This document shows positions 1-9,005 of a DNA stretch of 64,000 nt, in pieces. A program made the position numbers and the translations under genes. Under the pieces are notes generated by a model that worked only from the letters and a program-made list of their open reading frames with translations, searched no databases and was not told the DNA's origin. Position 1 is the stretch's first letter. Each line of letters opens with the position of its first letter. Location: contig JANBXD010000002.1 of the NCBI GenBank assembly GCA_024472245.1, positions 4,774,001-4,838,000 of the forward strand, read 5' to 3'. Origin of the DNA: Beauveria sp. NWAFU-1. Its lineage: Eukaryota; Ascomycota; Sordariomycetes; Hypocreales; Cordycipitaceae.

Positions 1-180
1 GGCATCTTTGATGCCATCAGTGGCGGTATTCTCATGTACACTGGTCTCGTTGAGCTCCTCGCTCACGAGTTCATGTTCAACCCCCACATGCGTCGCTCCC
101 CGCTCAAGATTCAGCTCTTTGGCTTTGGCTGTATCGCTTTTGGTGCTTTCATCATGGCGCTGCTTGCCAACTGGGCATAG
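1..180 (+). CDS. ZIP-family zinc/iron permease, C-terminal end (partial)
   Basis: Only the last 59 residues are in the window. The frame is open from base 1 and stops with TAG at 178-180. It begins GIFDAISGGILMYTGLVELL and ends in a hydrophobic segment closing with LLANWA. This matches the last two membrane helices of ZIP transporters of the yeast Zrt1/Zrt2 type, where a helix with small residues and a conserved E (here in VELLAHEF) precedes the final helix. ZIP proteins carry Zn2+ (sometimes Fe2+) into the cytosol across the plasma or vacuolar membrane. Substrate and membrane cannot be decided from this fragment. Confidence 0.85.
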   Translation, partial: GIFDAISGGILMYTGLVELLAHEFMFNPHMRRSPLKIQLFGFGCIAFGAFIMALLANWA

Positions 181-770
181 GTGTATCAATCGACAATATT
201 CTTTTCAATATTGCACCCCGGTGCATATTATGTGCGACTGATCACCATTGGACACTTGTTTTCTTGCTTTCGGATTAATATACCATGGACTGAGGAGAGG
301 GGCATGGGTTGGGAGGCTCACTGTTATTGGATGTAGAATTAGCGCATTAGAACTGCATAGAAGTATTCAAAACTTATTATTATTTTATTTTGAATCTCTG
401 AATTCTTCTCGCGTGCCAAACATCCAAACAGACCCTGAGCGATCTGGTCAGCGTCGAACAAGCCAATTGGTGCATGCGTTGCTCAACCCGAACGGATTGA
501 AGCCGCGCTATATCCAGACCCATATATTTCCCTCACGTACTGTGTTAATTGCTTAGCAGTGCGCGAAAACACTGTATCTTAGTCATCGCCTCGCTTCCTC
601 CACTCTAAAAACACTTACTAGGGCCACAAACCCTAGCGTCGAAAAAAAGTGTCAGGGCCCGTCAATACTATCGCGAATGCTCCTCATTGCGCCTCTCCTC
701 CCACTCCAACCACTCCAACCGCTTCATACCGACTTAATCCCCCCATCTACCCCCTCAAACCTCCGACAAA
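181..770. other. Intergenic: ZIP 3' region and RPS19 promoter
   Basis: No credible coding sequence. The part next to the transporter is AT-rich and probably carries its 3' UTR. The last 100 bases before the RPS19 ATG are pyrimidine-rich, including a nine-base direct repeat (ACTCCAACC twice, about 701-718), as is common around transcription starts of highly expressed fungal genes. A CTAGGG/CCCTAG inverted repeat lies at 618-636 and is listed separately. Confidence 0.7.
618..636. promoter_or_regulatory. Telobox-like inverted repeat in RPS19 promoter
   Basis: CTAGGG at 618-623 and CCCTAG at 631-636 form an inverted repeat with a seven-base spacer. The right arm reads AAACCCTAG. The AACCCTA core is the telobox known from ribosomal-protein promoters, bound by Tbf1-type Myb proteins in several yeasts. 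It sits about 135 bases upstream of the ATG. Factor assignment is inference. Confidence 0.5.
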
Positions 771-1910
771 ATGGCTGGCGGCGTTACTGTTCGCGACGTT
801 GATGTAGGTACTCCTTGAATTGTTTTACGCCCAGTTGCGAGCCCATTGTCTTGCGACGGTCGAAAGACCTAAGCGAACATACTGCTCTGCAAAGCGTGCT
901 GTACCGACTCCCTCGTGATGCTGCGCACCTCATCGGTCTAAATCTCGAACGGCCCGGCCCTCGAACCGACGACAAAAGACGAAACAAGAACCAAATCATG
1001 TCTATATCAAATTCACGGGAACATCGAATCCCGCTGTATCAAACGCGAATGGCAGAGCTGGTGTTGACGGAAGCGCTTGCGATGAATGGCGATTGACAAT
1101 GGAGACTTGCTGTGCAAGACGACTGCTGCCATGGAATACTGGCGCTGGCCGTCTATTGCCACTCTGACTTCACTGCCGCTTATCCTTGCCGCTTGCCCAC
1201 GCCCTCCGATCTCCTTGTCCATGACCAATGTCCTGGAGCGGACTGCCAACTCCCATCGACTTGAAATACAGAGATGCGGAGCCGTTTGCAGCACATTGTT
1301 TCGCTATACGATATTCTTTTGGATTTTTGAGGAGCAGGCGCGAGGGAGTCGCAAGACTTCTGAAGACGGAATATTTGCTAATGGGTTCATTTTCTCTCGT
1401 TCAGGCGCAAAAGTTCATCTCTGCTTATGCTGCTTTCCTGAAGCGTCAGGGCAAGCTGCCCATCCCTGGTACGTTGTCATTTCTCGCTTTGGGCTCCACG
1501 CCGTTCTTGCCAAAATTAAAAGTACCGTCACACTAACATGACACTTTGCAGGTTGGGTCGACACCGTCAAGACCGGCCCCTCCAAGGAGCTGCCCCCCCA
1601 GGACATTGACTGGTTCTACGTGCGCGCCGCCTCGGTCGCCCGCCACGTCTACCTCCGCAAGACGGTTGGTGTCGGCCGCCTCCGCAAGGTCCACGGCACC
1701 GCCAAGAACCGCGGCGCTCGCCCCTCCAAGCACGTCGACGCCTCCGGTTCCGTCGACCGCAAGGTCATGCAGGCCCTCGAGAAGATTGGCGTCCTCGAGC
1801 AGGACGACGACAAGGGCGGCCGCCGCATCACCCAGGCCGGCCAGCGTGATTTGGACCGTATCGCCCAGACCACCGCCGAGGCTGATGAGGAGGACGAGGA
1901 TGACGAGTAA
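771..1910 (+). CDS. RPS19: 40S ribosomal protein S19 (eS19)
   Basis: Three exons: 771-803, 1405-1468 and 1552-1910. The spliced frame begins MAGGVTVRDVD, continues AQKFISAYAAFLKRQGKLPIPG and WVDTVKTGPSKELPPQDIDW, and ends in an acidic tail. It follows yeast Rps19 closely, including FYVRAASVARHVYLRK, HVDASGSVDRKVMQALEKIG and GQRDLDRIA. The protein belongs to the small-subunit head and is needed for late pre-18S rRNA processing. Intron 1 is long for a fungus (601 bp), which is common for the first intron of ribosomal protein genes. Intron 2 is 83 bp. Donors are GTAGGT and GTACGT; acceptors are TTCAG and TGCAG. The gene is convergent with the monooxygenase downstream. Confidence 0.96.
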
Positions 1911-2316
1911 ACTTTATTGCCAGGCTTCAGAGAAGAAGAATCATGAAGACGGTAATAAAATACAAAGGCATAAAAATGGAAAACTAAAAATTTTACAACT
2001 CGGTCTTGTTCATACTGGGTTTGGTCCGCACATGGAATTTGGGCGTAAAGAGGTCATAGATATTTCTGACATGTTTTATGAATTTGATTCCCCTTTTACA
2101 TTGGGCCATTCTGGTTGCTCGGCTCGAATTACATTGTGATTAGCTTTGATTACACTTGCACACAGCACTCACCAAGATTAACTTGCCTAGAAAACGGCCT
2201 AGCCTTGTGAAGAGAAGGAGCAGACACAAAGGCAAGTAACCTAACCGCATCTGATACTGCAATGCCTCTTCCTTTTTTGCTCACAAATCTTGCTCACTGC
2301 TCTCCTCCATGAACCA
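1911..2316. other. Convergent 3' regions of RPS19 and the monooxygenase
   Basis: AT-rich spacer between two genes transcribed toward each other. No coding sequence or RNA gene recognised; presumably 3' UTRs and polyadenylation signals. Confidence 0.6.
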
Positions 2317-4002
2317 CTACAGCTTGGCCGCCCTCTTCACCGGCTCAAAATCATCCCACGTCCTCAGACTCTCTTCGCACTCTTCCCGCCACACGGGCAC
2401 CCCCGAGAACCACGTCAGCGGCTCGCGCGTCTTGCCGGGCACGTTAGCTCCCACCCACCACGAGTCGGCCTCGCTCGCCAGCAGCGCCTCGTACCCCGCA
2501 TACAGCTTTGCGCGCCACCGCGCCGCCGCCGCCTCGGTGACCTCGAGCACGCGCCGGCCATCGGCGCGCGCCCGCGCCAGCAGACCGCACAGCAGGTCGA
2601 CCTGCAGCTCGATAAAGGTCGGGCCGTTGGTCAGCGGACCGGGGGCCTGCGGACCGTAGAGCAAGAAGGCGTTGGGCACGCCCGGCACCATCATGCCCAT
2701 GTGCGTGCGCACACCGTCGCGCCACTTGTCCTGCAGGAGGGCGCCGCGGCGGTCGCGGACGTGCATGTCGTACAGGCTGCCGGTGATGGCGTCGTAGCCG
2801 GTCGCCAGGATGACGAGGTCAAACTCGCGCAGCGTCTGCGTCGTCGTCGTCGTCGTCGTCGCGCATGGGCCGGGCTCCTCGGTGACGATGCCCGTCTCGG
2901 TGAATTCTTTGATGGGCGTTCTTCTCAGGTCAACGAGCGTCACGTTATCGCGGTCCATCATTTCGTAGTAGTCGTCTTCCAGGACGGGCCGCCGCGCCAT
3001 GAACCACACCGGCTGCTCGTCGGGCACCAGGAACTTGCGCTTGCCCGGGTCCTTGATACGCGGGAGCGTCTTTTCCTTCCAGAACTCGTAAAAGGCGGCG
3101 TTGACCGTCTTGTCCGCTAGTATCTCGGGGTAATTGCCCGTGATGATGTCAAAGCCGCCATTCCTCCATGCCGTCTCCCAGTTCTCGCGGCGCTGCTCGG
3201 CTGTCTCCTCCTCAAACGAGCGAGCGGGCGTGTTCATCGAGACGGTCGCCCATCCCGACGACTTGGCTTGGGGAAAGTACCCATGGTACAGCGACTTCCA
3301 TCGCTCCGTCTCGCCGGTGGTCAAGGTTCGCTGACGCAACGGGTACGCTATGTTGGGCGTCCGCACAAACACGGTGACGTCTGCGTCGAGCTTTGCAATC
3401 TCCTGCGCCACCTGCGTGCCGGTAGAGCCCTGACCGATGAGCGCAATCTTCTTCTTGTCGCCCAGAATCAAGTCGTCCGGCCAGTCGTGCGTGTGCACCC
3501 ACCGGCCCCGGAAGCGCTCAAGGCCCGGGAACTTGGGCACGTACGCCTTGTTCGTCGTGCCCGTCGCGAAGAAGACATATCGGCCAGTGGCATGCAGACC
3601 CTTGTCGGACCGGAGATGCCAGGGCCCCGCATCACCGTCGTATCGCGCGTCGACAATGAAGTGCCGAAAGATGGCGTCGCAGCGCAGGTCCAGCACCTCG
3701 GCGACGTGCTGGAAATAGGCCTGCATGGTGCGCTGGTCGGGGAACTTGAGCCCAAAGTGAAAGCTCTGCCGCACGTGAGGAATGCTCAGCTGGTAGATGG
3801 GCGACGGCGAGTCCACCAGCGCCCCGGGGTACCGGTGCGAGTGCCAGACGCCGCCAAAGTCGGCCCCGGCGTCGATGAGCTTAGCCGAGTAGCCCTGCTG
3901 GCGCAGCTTGTACAGGGCGTAGCAGCCGGAGAAGCCGGCGCCGACAATGATGCAGTCGGCCGAGACGGCCGCGGGGCCGGCGGCTGGAGCTGTAGCCGGC
4001 AT
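2317..4002 (-). CDS. FAD-dependent Baeyer-Villiger-type monooxygenase
   Basis: Single exon, 561 residues from the first ATG at 4002; the frame is open a little further upstream, but only from a TTG. GAGFSG at residues 21-26 is the FAD Rossmann motif, and GQGSTG at 190-195 is the NADPH Rossmann motif. Between them FRGRWVHTHDWP (164-175) fits the Baeyer-Villiger fingerprint FxGxxxHxxxWP. GVWHSHRYPGALVDSP is also typical of cyclohexanone-monooxygenase-like flavoproteins. Such enzymes insert oxygen next to a carbonyl, turning ketones into esters or cyclic ketones into lactones, with NADPH and O2. No signal peptide or membrane segment is visible, so it is probably cytosolic. It is divergent from a paraoxonase-like gene. 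Substrate is unknown, and an N- or S-oxygenating flavin monooxygenase is a less likely alternative. Confidence 0.9.
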   Translation of the reverse strand: MPATAPAAGPAAVSADCIIVGAGFSGCYALYKLRQQGYSAKLIDAGADFGGVWHSHRYPGALVDSPSPIYQLSIPHVRQSFHFGLKFPDQRTMQAYFQHVAEVLDLRCDAIFRHFIVDARYDGDAGPWHLRSDKGLHATGRYVFFATGTTNKAYVPKFPGLERFRGRWVHTHDWPDDLILGDKKKIALIGQGSTGTQVAQEIAKLDADVTVFVRTPNIAYPLRQRTLTTGETERWKSLYHGYFPQAKSSGWATVSMNTPARSFEEETAEQRRENWETAWRNGGFDIITGNYPEILADKTVNAAFYEFWKEKTLPRIKDPGKRKFLVPDEQPVWFMARRPVLEDDYYEMMDRDNVTLVDLRRTPIKEFTETGIVTEEPGPCATTTTTTTQTLREFDLVILATGYDAITGSLYDMHVRDRRGALLQDKWRDGVRTHMGMMVPGVPNAFLLYGPQAPGPLTNGPTFIELQVDLLCGLLARARADGRRVLEVTEAAAARWRAKLYAGYEALLASEADSWWVGANVPGKTREPLTWFSGVPVWREECEESLRTWDDFEPVKRAAKL

Positions 4003-5177
4003 TTGGTGCAAACGTCGTGCCGTCTCTGTGTGGGTGTGGGAAAGCAATTTCTTAAAAAGGGGCCACGGAAGCTGGAAGATAGAGTGGATTCAATATGACC
4101 ATGTCTTACAGAAAGAACTGTGCAGCCAAGCCATTGGCAAGGAGGGGCATGTCCTCGCTTTATAGGATAGGGCAGATGTACGCATGCCTCGCGCAAAGCT
4201 AGCCGCATGCTATACGCTACATATCGCGAGCTGATATAGCACCCTTTCAGAGACACAAGTGAGCTCATTTCGGCGTATATTGATGGACTTGGAGTAATTC
4301 GGGCGGACACAACTGACGATCTTGCAGTTCGCCGAGTCGAGCTGCTGACGACTCGTCAGTCGCCATTCGCCACCAACGTGGGATTGGGCAGTCGACTGCA
4401 AACTATGGGGGTAACAGCAAGCCACCGAGTGCTTGTTTCAGCTGTACAATATAGTTGGTGTGGTGTGTTAATATATGACAAGCGGCCAGTGACTCGCGCT
4501 GGAGAGACGCCCAAGGCAGAAGAACGAGTCTCGTTGGTGTGTACTCAACCAAGGGTTACAAGTGTGAATATAAGAGACGCTGTTATGACCTCTGCACTCC
4601 GTTCTTTGGCCGCGAATCTTGCGTGTTATCGTCAACCCCAACAGATTTTCACGATTCGGAGCACTATCTCCAGATCCAAGCGAAGACTACTCTATGAGGT
4701 ATGCATGACGATCAGAAAGTAAAAGTCTTTGAAAGAATCGACAAGGTAGAAGGAGAAGGACGAAATAACAAGATACATTCTGCTCCTCTTTTTTCTCATC
4801 TTTCTGTTTCTATATTCATCTTGCATCTTATCTCCGTACCCTGGAAGCGAAGTAACCCCTCGACACTGTTTAAGCCCCTGATCGCTGCACAATGGCGCAG
4901 AACATGGCGTACAAACTGCGTCATCGCACCTGCAGCAATTGATGAGCAGCAGAGCCGTGCAAGCACGTGGGCCAAAAAGATGTCTGAAAGTTTGACTTGT
5001 TGTCCTCCGTGGCAACGCCCGCTCACCAAAGACAACTCCACATCATGCTTATCCCCAGTAAGCCCGGCCGCTTCGGCTTTAGACAGGGATGATTTTGCCA
5101 TTGACATCCTCAGAAAAGGAAATTTACGCAGATTAATCTATCTCTTGAAAGCAGAAACAGTAGAGATCATTGAAAAT
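4003..5177. other. Shared divergent promoter region, monooxygenase / paraoxonase-like gene
   Basis: About 1.2 kb separate the two start codons. Reading frames here are short and unlike any family I know. The right third (about 4,700-5,177) is probably the 5' leader of the paraoxonase-like gene. No RNA gene was recognised. Confidence 0.55.
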
Positions 5178-6488
5178 ATGGCAGTGAGGTCGATATTGGT
5201 AAGTTGGCGACGTGCTTTTCCGTGTAGCGTCGGTGATCGCGTGCTTACTCTCGACATTGTGCAGCTTACTGTGCTGGTCGCTGCGTTGGCGACGTTTCTC
5301 TATTCACGCAGCAATGTCCTGAACAGCTTCGTTGCCAATGCACCTGACCGACTGCAAAGAATCAACACTTTGAAAAACTATGAGATCAAGTTTGCGGACC
5401 GCATGCGCAACTGCGAAGATGCCGTGCTGCTCAAGGAGCGCCAGTTGGCCATCACCGCGTGCGACCCCGGCCGCGACAAGTGGAACGTCGTCATGGTGAG
5501 TTCGTCCTGTTATTTGAGCATTAATGAAAGCACGTACTAAGTCATGGTGATTCGGCAGGGAATTAACATCCCAGGCGAGCTCCCGCAGGCCGAGCTCTTC
5601 GCCTACAACTACGCAACCTCGGGCGCCGGCGCCGGCGCGCTCACGCCGTTCAAGATCATCGGCTTCCCTGGCGTCGGCGATTTTCGCGCGCTCGGCCTCG
5701 AGATTGACGAGCTGACATTGACGCTGTTTGTGACCAGCCACGCGCAGGCGGGCCCGCGCATCGAGGTCTTTCATCTCGACCTTGACGAGTTCACCGCAAC
5801 GCACGCCGCGACGCTCACGCACCCGCTGCTAAACCAGCCCAACTCGATCCAGCTGCTCGGCGGCCACGAGCTCTACGTGTCCAACGACCACTACTTTACC
5901 ACGCGCAAGACGCCCGTCCTCGCCAAGATTGAGACGCTTCTGGGGCTGCCATTCGCCAGCGTTGTGCACGTGTCGCTGGACCCGGTCGACTACGCAGTCA
6001 AGTCGGCGCGCGTCGTGGCCCGCCTGCCGTTTGCCAACGGCGTCGCACTTTTCAACGAAACGACGTTGGCTGTCGCGTCGTCGAGCGGGGGGGCCGTGCA
6101 TCTCTACCGCGTCGAGGCGGATCGGTCGCTCTCGCGCAAGACCAAAATTACGCTGCCATTCCTGCCGGATAACGTCGAGCTCAAAGATGGCAAGACGCTG
6201 CTGATTACCGGCCACCCGCATCTGCCGAGCCTCGCCGCGATTGCGGAAAGCCGTCATGTCTGCAACGATGCCGAGGTGCTCGCGACGGCGAGCGACGAGG
6301 AAAAGAAGGCGTGCGCAAAGGCATCTGCGTTGTCGTGGGTGGTCGAGTGGAGTGAGGAGCAAGGGCTGCGCAATGTCTTTGTAGAGTCCATCTATGGCTC
6401 GAGCACGACGACGGTCTGGGACGGCGAGGCGGGATTTGGTCTGATAACTGGTCTCTATGAGAAGGGTCTCTTTACATGGAGAGTGTAG
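5178..6488 (+). CDS. Serum paraoxonase/arylesterase-like lactonase
   Basis: Three exons: 5178-5198, 5265-5495 and 5559-6488, giving 393 residues. Intron 1 (66 bp) is a multiple of three and open, but has a GTAAGT donor, a CTTAC branch region and a TGCAG acceptor. Splicing it joins MAVRSIL to LTVLVAALATFLY, an uncleaved signal-anchor-like helix as in mammalian PON. Intron 2 has a TACTAAG branch point. VSNDHYF (192-197) matches the calcium-binding YGTNDHYF strand of PON1, and LPDNVELKDG matches the later calcium ligand loop. The expected fold is a six-bladed propeller hydrolysing lactones or aryl esters, facing the ER lumen or outside. C57 aligns with the first disulfide cysteine of PON1, but the C-terminal partner is absent (the protein ends FTWRV). 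Confidence 0.88.
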
Positions 6489-6702
6489 GACTGCACTGTC
6501 TTTTAACCATGCGCTGGTAATTCTGCTGTCTACGGAGTACTGTGGTAGTCCTTGGACTTTGTGAACCATCTCGTAAGACCTCAAAGGCCAAGCATGTCAG
6601 ACGCAGTCAAAAGAAGATTTTTGATGGTATTTCTTTCCTGGGGAGAGGGGAAAAAAAAAATAAAAGAGGCAAACAGAAATGCACCCGTTGTTAAACGTAG
6701 GC

Positions 6703-6706
6703 AAAA
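6703..6706 (-). terminator. RNA polymerase III T-run terminator
   Basis: Four T residues on the minus strand begin directly after the tRNA discriminator base, the usual Pol III stop. Confidence 0.6.
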
Positions 6707-6798
6707 CGATAGCAGCAGGATTCGAACCTACGCGGCCGAAGCCATGGGATTACTGAAACAAGTTCGAGTCCCACCCATTTCCACTCTGGCATGCTACC
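6707..6798 (-). tRNA. tRNA-Ser(CGA) with a 12-nt intron
   Basis: On the minus strand the 92 bases fold completely as a class II tRNA. The acceptor is GGTAGCA/TGCTATC with one G-T pair, and the discriminator is G, as in serine tRNAs. The D stem is CCA/TGG with loop GAGTGGAAA. The anticodon stem is TGGGA/TCCCA. The long variable arm has a GGC/GCC stem with a TTCG loop, and the T arm is GTAGG-TTCGAAT-CCTGC. The anticodon CGA lies at 6764-6766. The extra 12 bases at 6751-6762, one base 3' of the anticodon, are the canonical intron; yeast tRNA-Ser(CGA) also carries an intron at this place. It decodes UCG. Confidence 0.95.
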
Positions 6799-7979
6799 TA
6801 TCTGATGACGATGTTTTTCGCCATCGTTACTTGACGTATACGGTCTTTGTTGCTGAGGCGCGTTCAACCTGTCTGAATGAGTTACTACGGGCATTGGGCG
6901 GAATGTGTCTATGAGATGGCCAGGATGAAACGACCACACGACACAAAGAAATTGACTCCTTCTCCTGGCTGCTGAAGCTCGCTACGCTGGCTGTACTATT
7001 GATTAAAAGATGGCATCACACCACGCGCCGGCAAGGCAGGATGGTAGGGAAGCGAAAGAAGAAGGATGCGAAATCCAGAAATGTAGACATTTGCCGAGGA
7101 ATGAATCCTTTTGCCTGGAGAATTCACGGCAAGATTATCGTTACGACTCCAACCACGCTGTCGACACCAGAATGACTTTGTGCGAGCACGCACCCTTGGT
7201 CTTGGCCTACCGCTTTGCAAGAATTCGACCCCTTCGTAGGACTGTCTCCCGATTTTGACAAGATATTCTTGCATGCTCATTTTACAATAAGAGAACAAAG
7301 GAAGTGGCTGCTTCTCGTTTGTTCATGTTGTATGATCTGATCATGGAACTTTTGCTGTGGCATGCCGGATTCATATAGTAGCTCAGGATTGTTTACATCT
7401 CCTGAACCCCGATTCCATGTCGCCAAGCTGTCAATACCCTCGAGCAGCTGGCTTGCGGTGCCGAGTGCGTTTGAAGCGGTTCAAGCACTACGGCGCAGGC
7501 GTGACGAGGCCCGGTGAGAGCGTGATAAGACGCGATCAATGACTGACATACAATGGCAAGCGGCCTAGCAGACTCCCCGGCGAATTTCAAGGGCCCATGG
7601 TGTGTAGTGTCAAGATTTTCGAATTAGACTCTGGCTCATCAAAAGTCGTCTAAAAATAGTCACAAGCGATGAAGAACGACGAAAGGCGAGTGGGAGTAAT
7701 ATAAATTCATACAATAGTAATCTTCTAGCCTTGCTTACAGCGTGCCTCTTGGCCTCTTCTGCCTTCTGAACAGCTCTTCGCAATATTGCCCCGTGTTCCA
7801 GCAAAAATTACATGCATGAGAAAGCGCAGCGTCATTCGAGCAAAAATAGCCATGTTTAGCGTAAAAATTCCCCTTCCCTTTATGATGATAATTTGAATCG
7901 AAACAGCACCCTCTGCAAGCTTCCTTGAAGCTTAGCCACCACTGGGCCGAGTCCCCAAGCCAGAATGAGCAAAACCTAC
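6799..7979. other. Intergenic, no gene recognised
   Basis: About 1.2 kb between the tRNA and the 3' end of the deaminase-like gene. Frames are short and low in coding character, and no second tRNA or 5S rRNA is visible. The right end probably includes the 3' UTR of the deaminase-like gene. Confidence 0.5.
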
Positions 7980-9005
7980 TCAAGATACATGCATGCTATA
8001 CGGCCTGGGTGACCGCATTGGAAACGGAAGGATGTCTCTGGTCTGTTCCTCTTCCTCTTCCGAGTGTGGCGCACTCGACGAGTCCGGCGCCTCTGTCACC
8101 GGTGTTGCCGGGAGAGGCTTGTCAACATTAGAGAGATGATGCAGCGATAGACTAGACAGCGCCCTCGCCCGCTCGACCCCTTTCCCGGGCGGTATGTAAT
8201 GAATAACACCGTCCTTCTCGACCGTCTGCAGCGTTGCCGTAGGATCTTGCGGGCTGCCCGTCGCCCCGTCCCCGCGGCCGAGCTGCGCAGCGGCGAGCAG
8301 CTGCTGCTGATGATACCGGATGGGAACAACGCGCGTCCCCCACTTGATGTCGAAACCAACACCCGTCAGCTCTTGGAGCCTGTTAAGAAAGGCTCCGCAG
8401 CGGTTGCAGTTCTTTCTCGACACGTGTACTTCAAAACGGACCGAGTCCGCGCCGTCCGCGCTCTTCCACTTGATATGTCTCAACGCGGCTAGACTCTCCC
8501 GCGAGAGCATTCTCTTGTTTGCTACATCATATTGTCCCGTCATCTGAAATAAGACCATGACAGCATGTGTTGCGAGTTTAACTTCGACGTGTGATGCTTG
8601 AAAACTGCCCCGAGGCAGATTCGGTCTGTCGAAAGGCGAGAACAGGTCAATGTCGAGCACCTTCGCCATCTCGATTGCTCGAGTGGCCCATGTCTTGTTT
8701 CCGAGTACATGTTTGCCAGCCTGTAGAGAGTCGCCATGGCGGCCTATGCCATGTCCGCTCTCGGCCCAAGCGAGAACAATTTCTTGCGAATTTGTGACTG
8801 CGGTCAAAAAGCCACTGGTCTTCTTGTCTAAAATCTTCTTGTTGGAGTCATTTTCTTGTAAATAGTGATGCTGAAAAGTTTGAGACAGTCCATAGCCGAG
8901 GACTTGCACGCGAAGCGAGCCGGAGTGCTGATCAGTGTGATGCAAGTAGAAGGTGTCATCCGTGTCATCTCGAAATCTGGAGTTTGTCATCCCAACGTTA
9001 TTCAT
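7980..9005 (-). CDS. OTT_1508-type deaminase-fold protein, function unknown
   Basis: Single exon, 341 residues from an ATG at 9005. The central part has an HxE motif, H139-V-E141 in ASHVEVKLATHAVM. About 60 residues later comes a CxxC, C200 and C203, in VHVSRKNCNRCGAFLNRL. This H(A/V)E...CxxC pair is the zinc site of the cytidine-deaminase superfold. Its layout, a helix rich in small residues after HVE and a strand leading into the two cysteines, resembles the fungal OTT_1508-like deaminase family. The C-terminal 90 residues are low-complexity, with an EEEEE run and many S/P. No signal peptide. Substrate is unknown; nucleic-acid or nucleotide deamination is only a family-level guess. Confidence 0.65.
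   Translation of the reverse strand: MNNVGMTNSRFRDDTDDTFYLHHTDQHSGSLRVQVLGYGLSQTFQHHYLQENDSNKKILDKKTSGFLTAVTNSQEIVLAWAESGHGIGRHGDSLQAGKHVLGNKTWATRAIEMAKVLDIDLFSPFDRPNLPRGSFQASHVEVKLATHAVMVLFQMTGQYDVANKRMLSRESLAALRHIKWKSADGADSVRFEVHVSRKNCNRCGAFLNRLQELTGVGFDIKWGTRVVPIRYHQQQLLAAAQLGRGDGATGSPQDPTATLQTVEKDGVIHYIPPGKGVERARALSSLSLHHLSNVDKPLPATPVTEAPDSSSAPHSEEEEEQTRDILPFPMRSPRPYSMHVS

Noticed and set aside
628..636. Telomere or internal telomeric repeat
   Set aside because: Only single CCCTA cores in a promoter, no tandem TTAGGG array.
1075..1170. Possible box C/D snoRNA inside RPS19 intron 1
   Set aside because: The C box differs from consensus, no terminal stem is seen and no rRNA target could be named.
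4003..4047. Upstream extension of the monooxygenase
   Set aside because: It would start with TTG; the first ATG at 4002 gives a normal N terminus for the family.
4701..5540. Frame running into the paraoxonase-like gene from upstream
   Set aside because: The part before 5178 has no family resemblance, and the signal-anchor start at 5178 with a spliced first intron fits PON proteins better.
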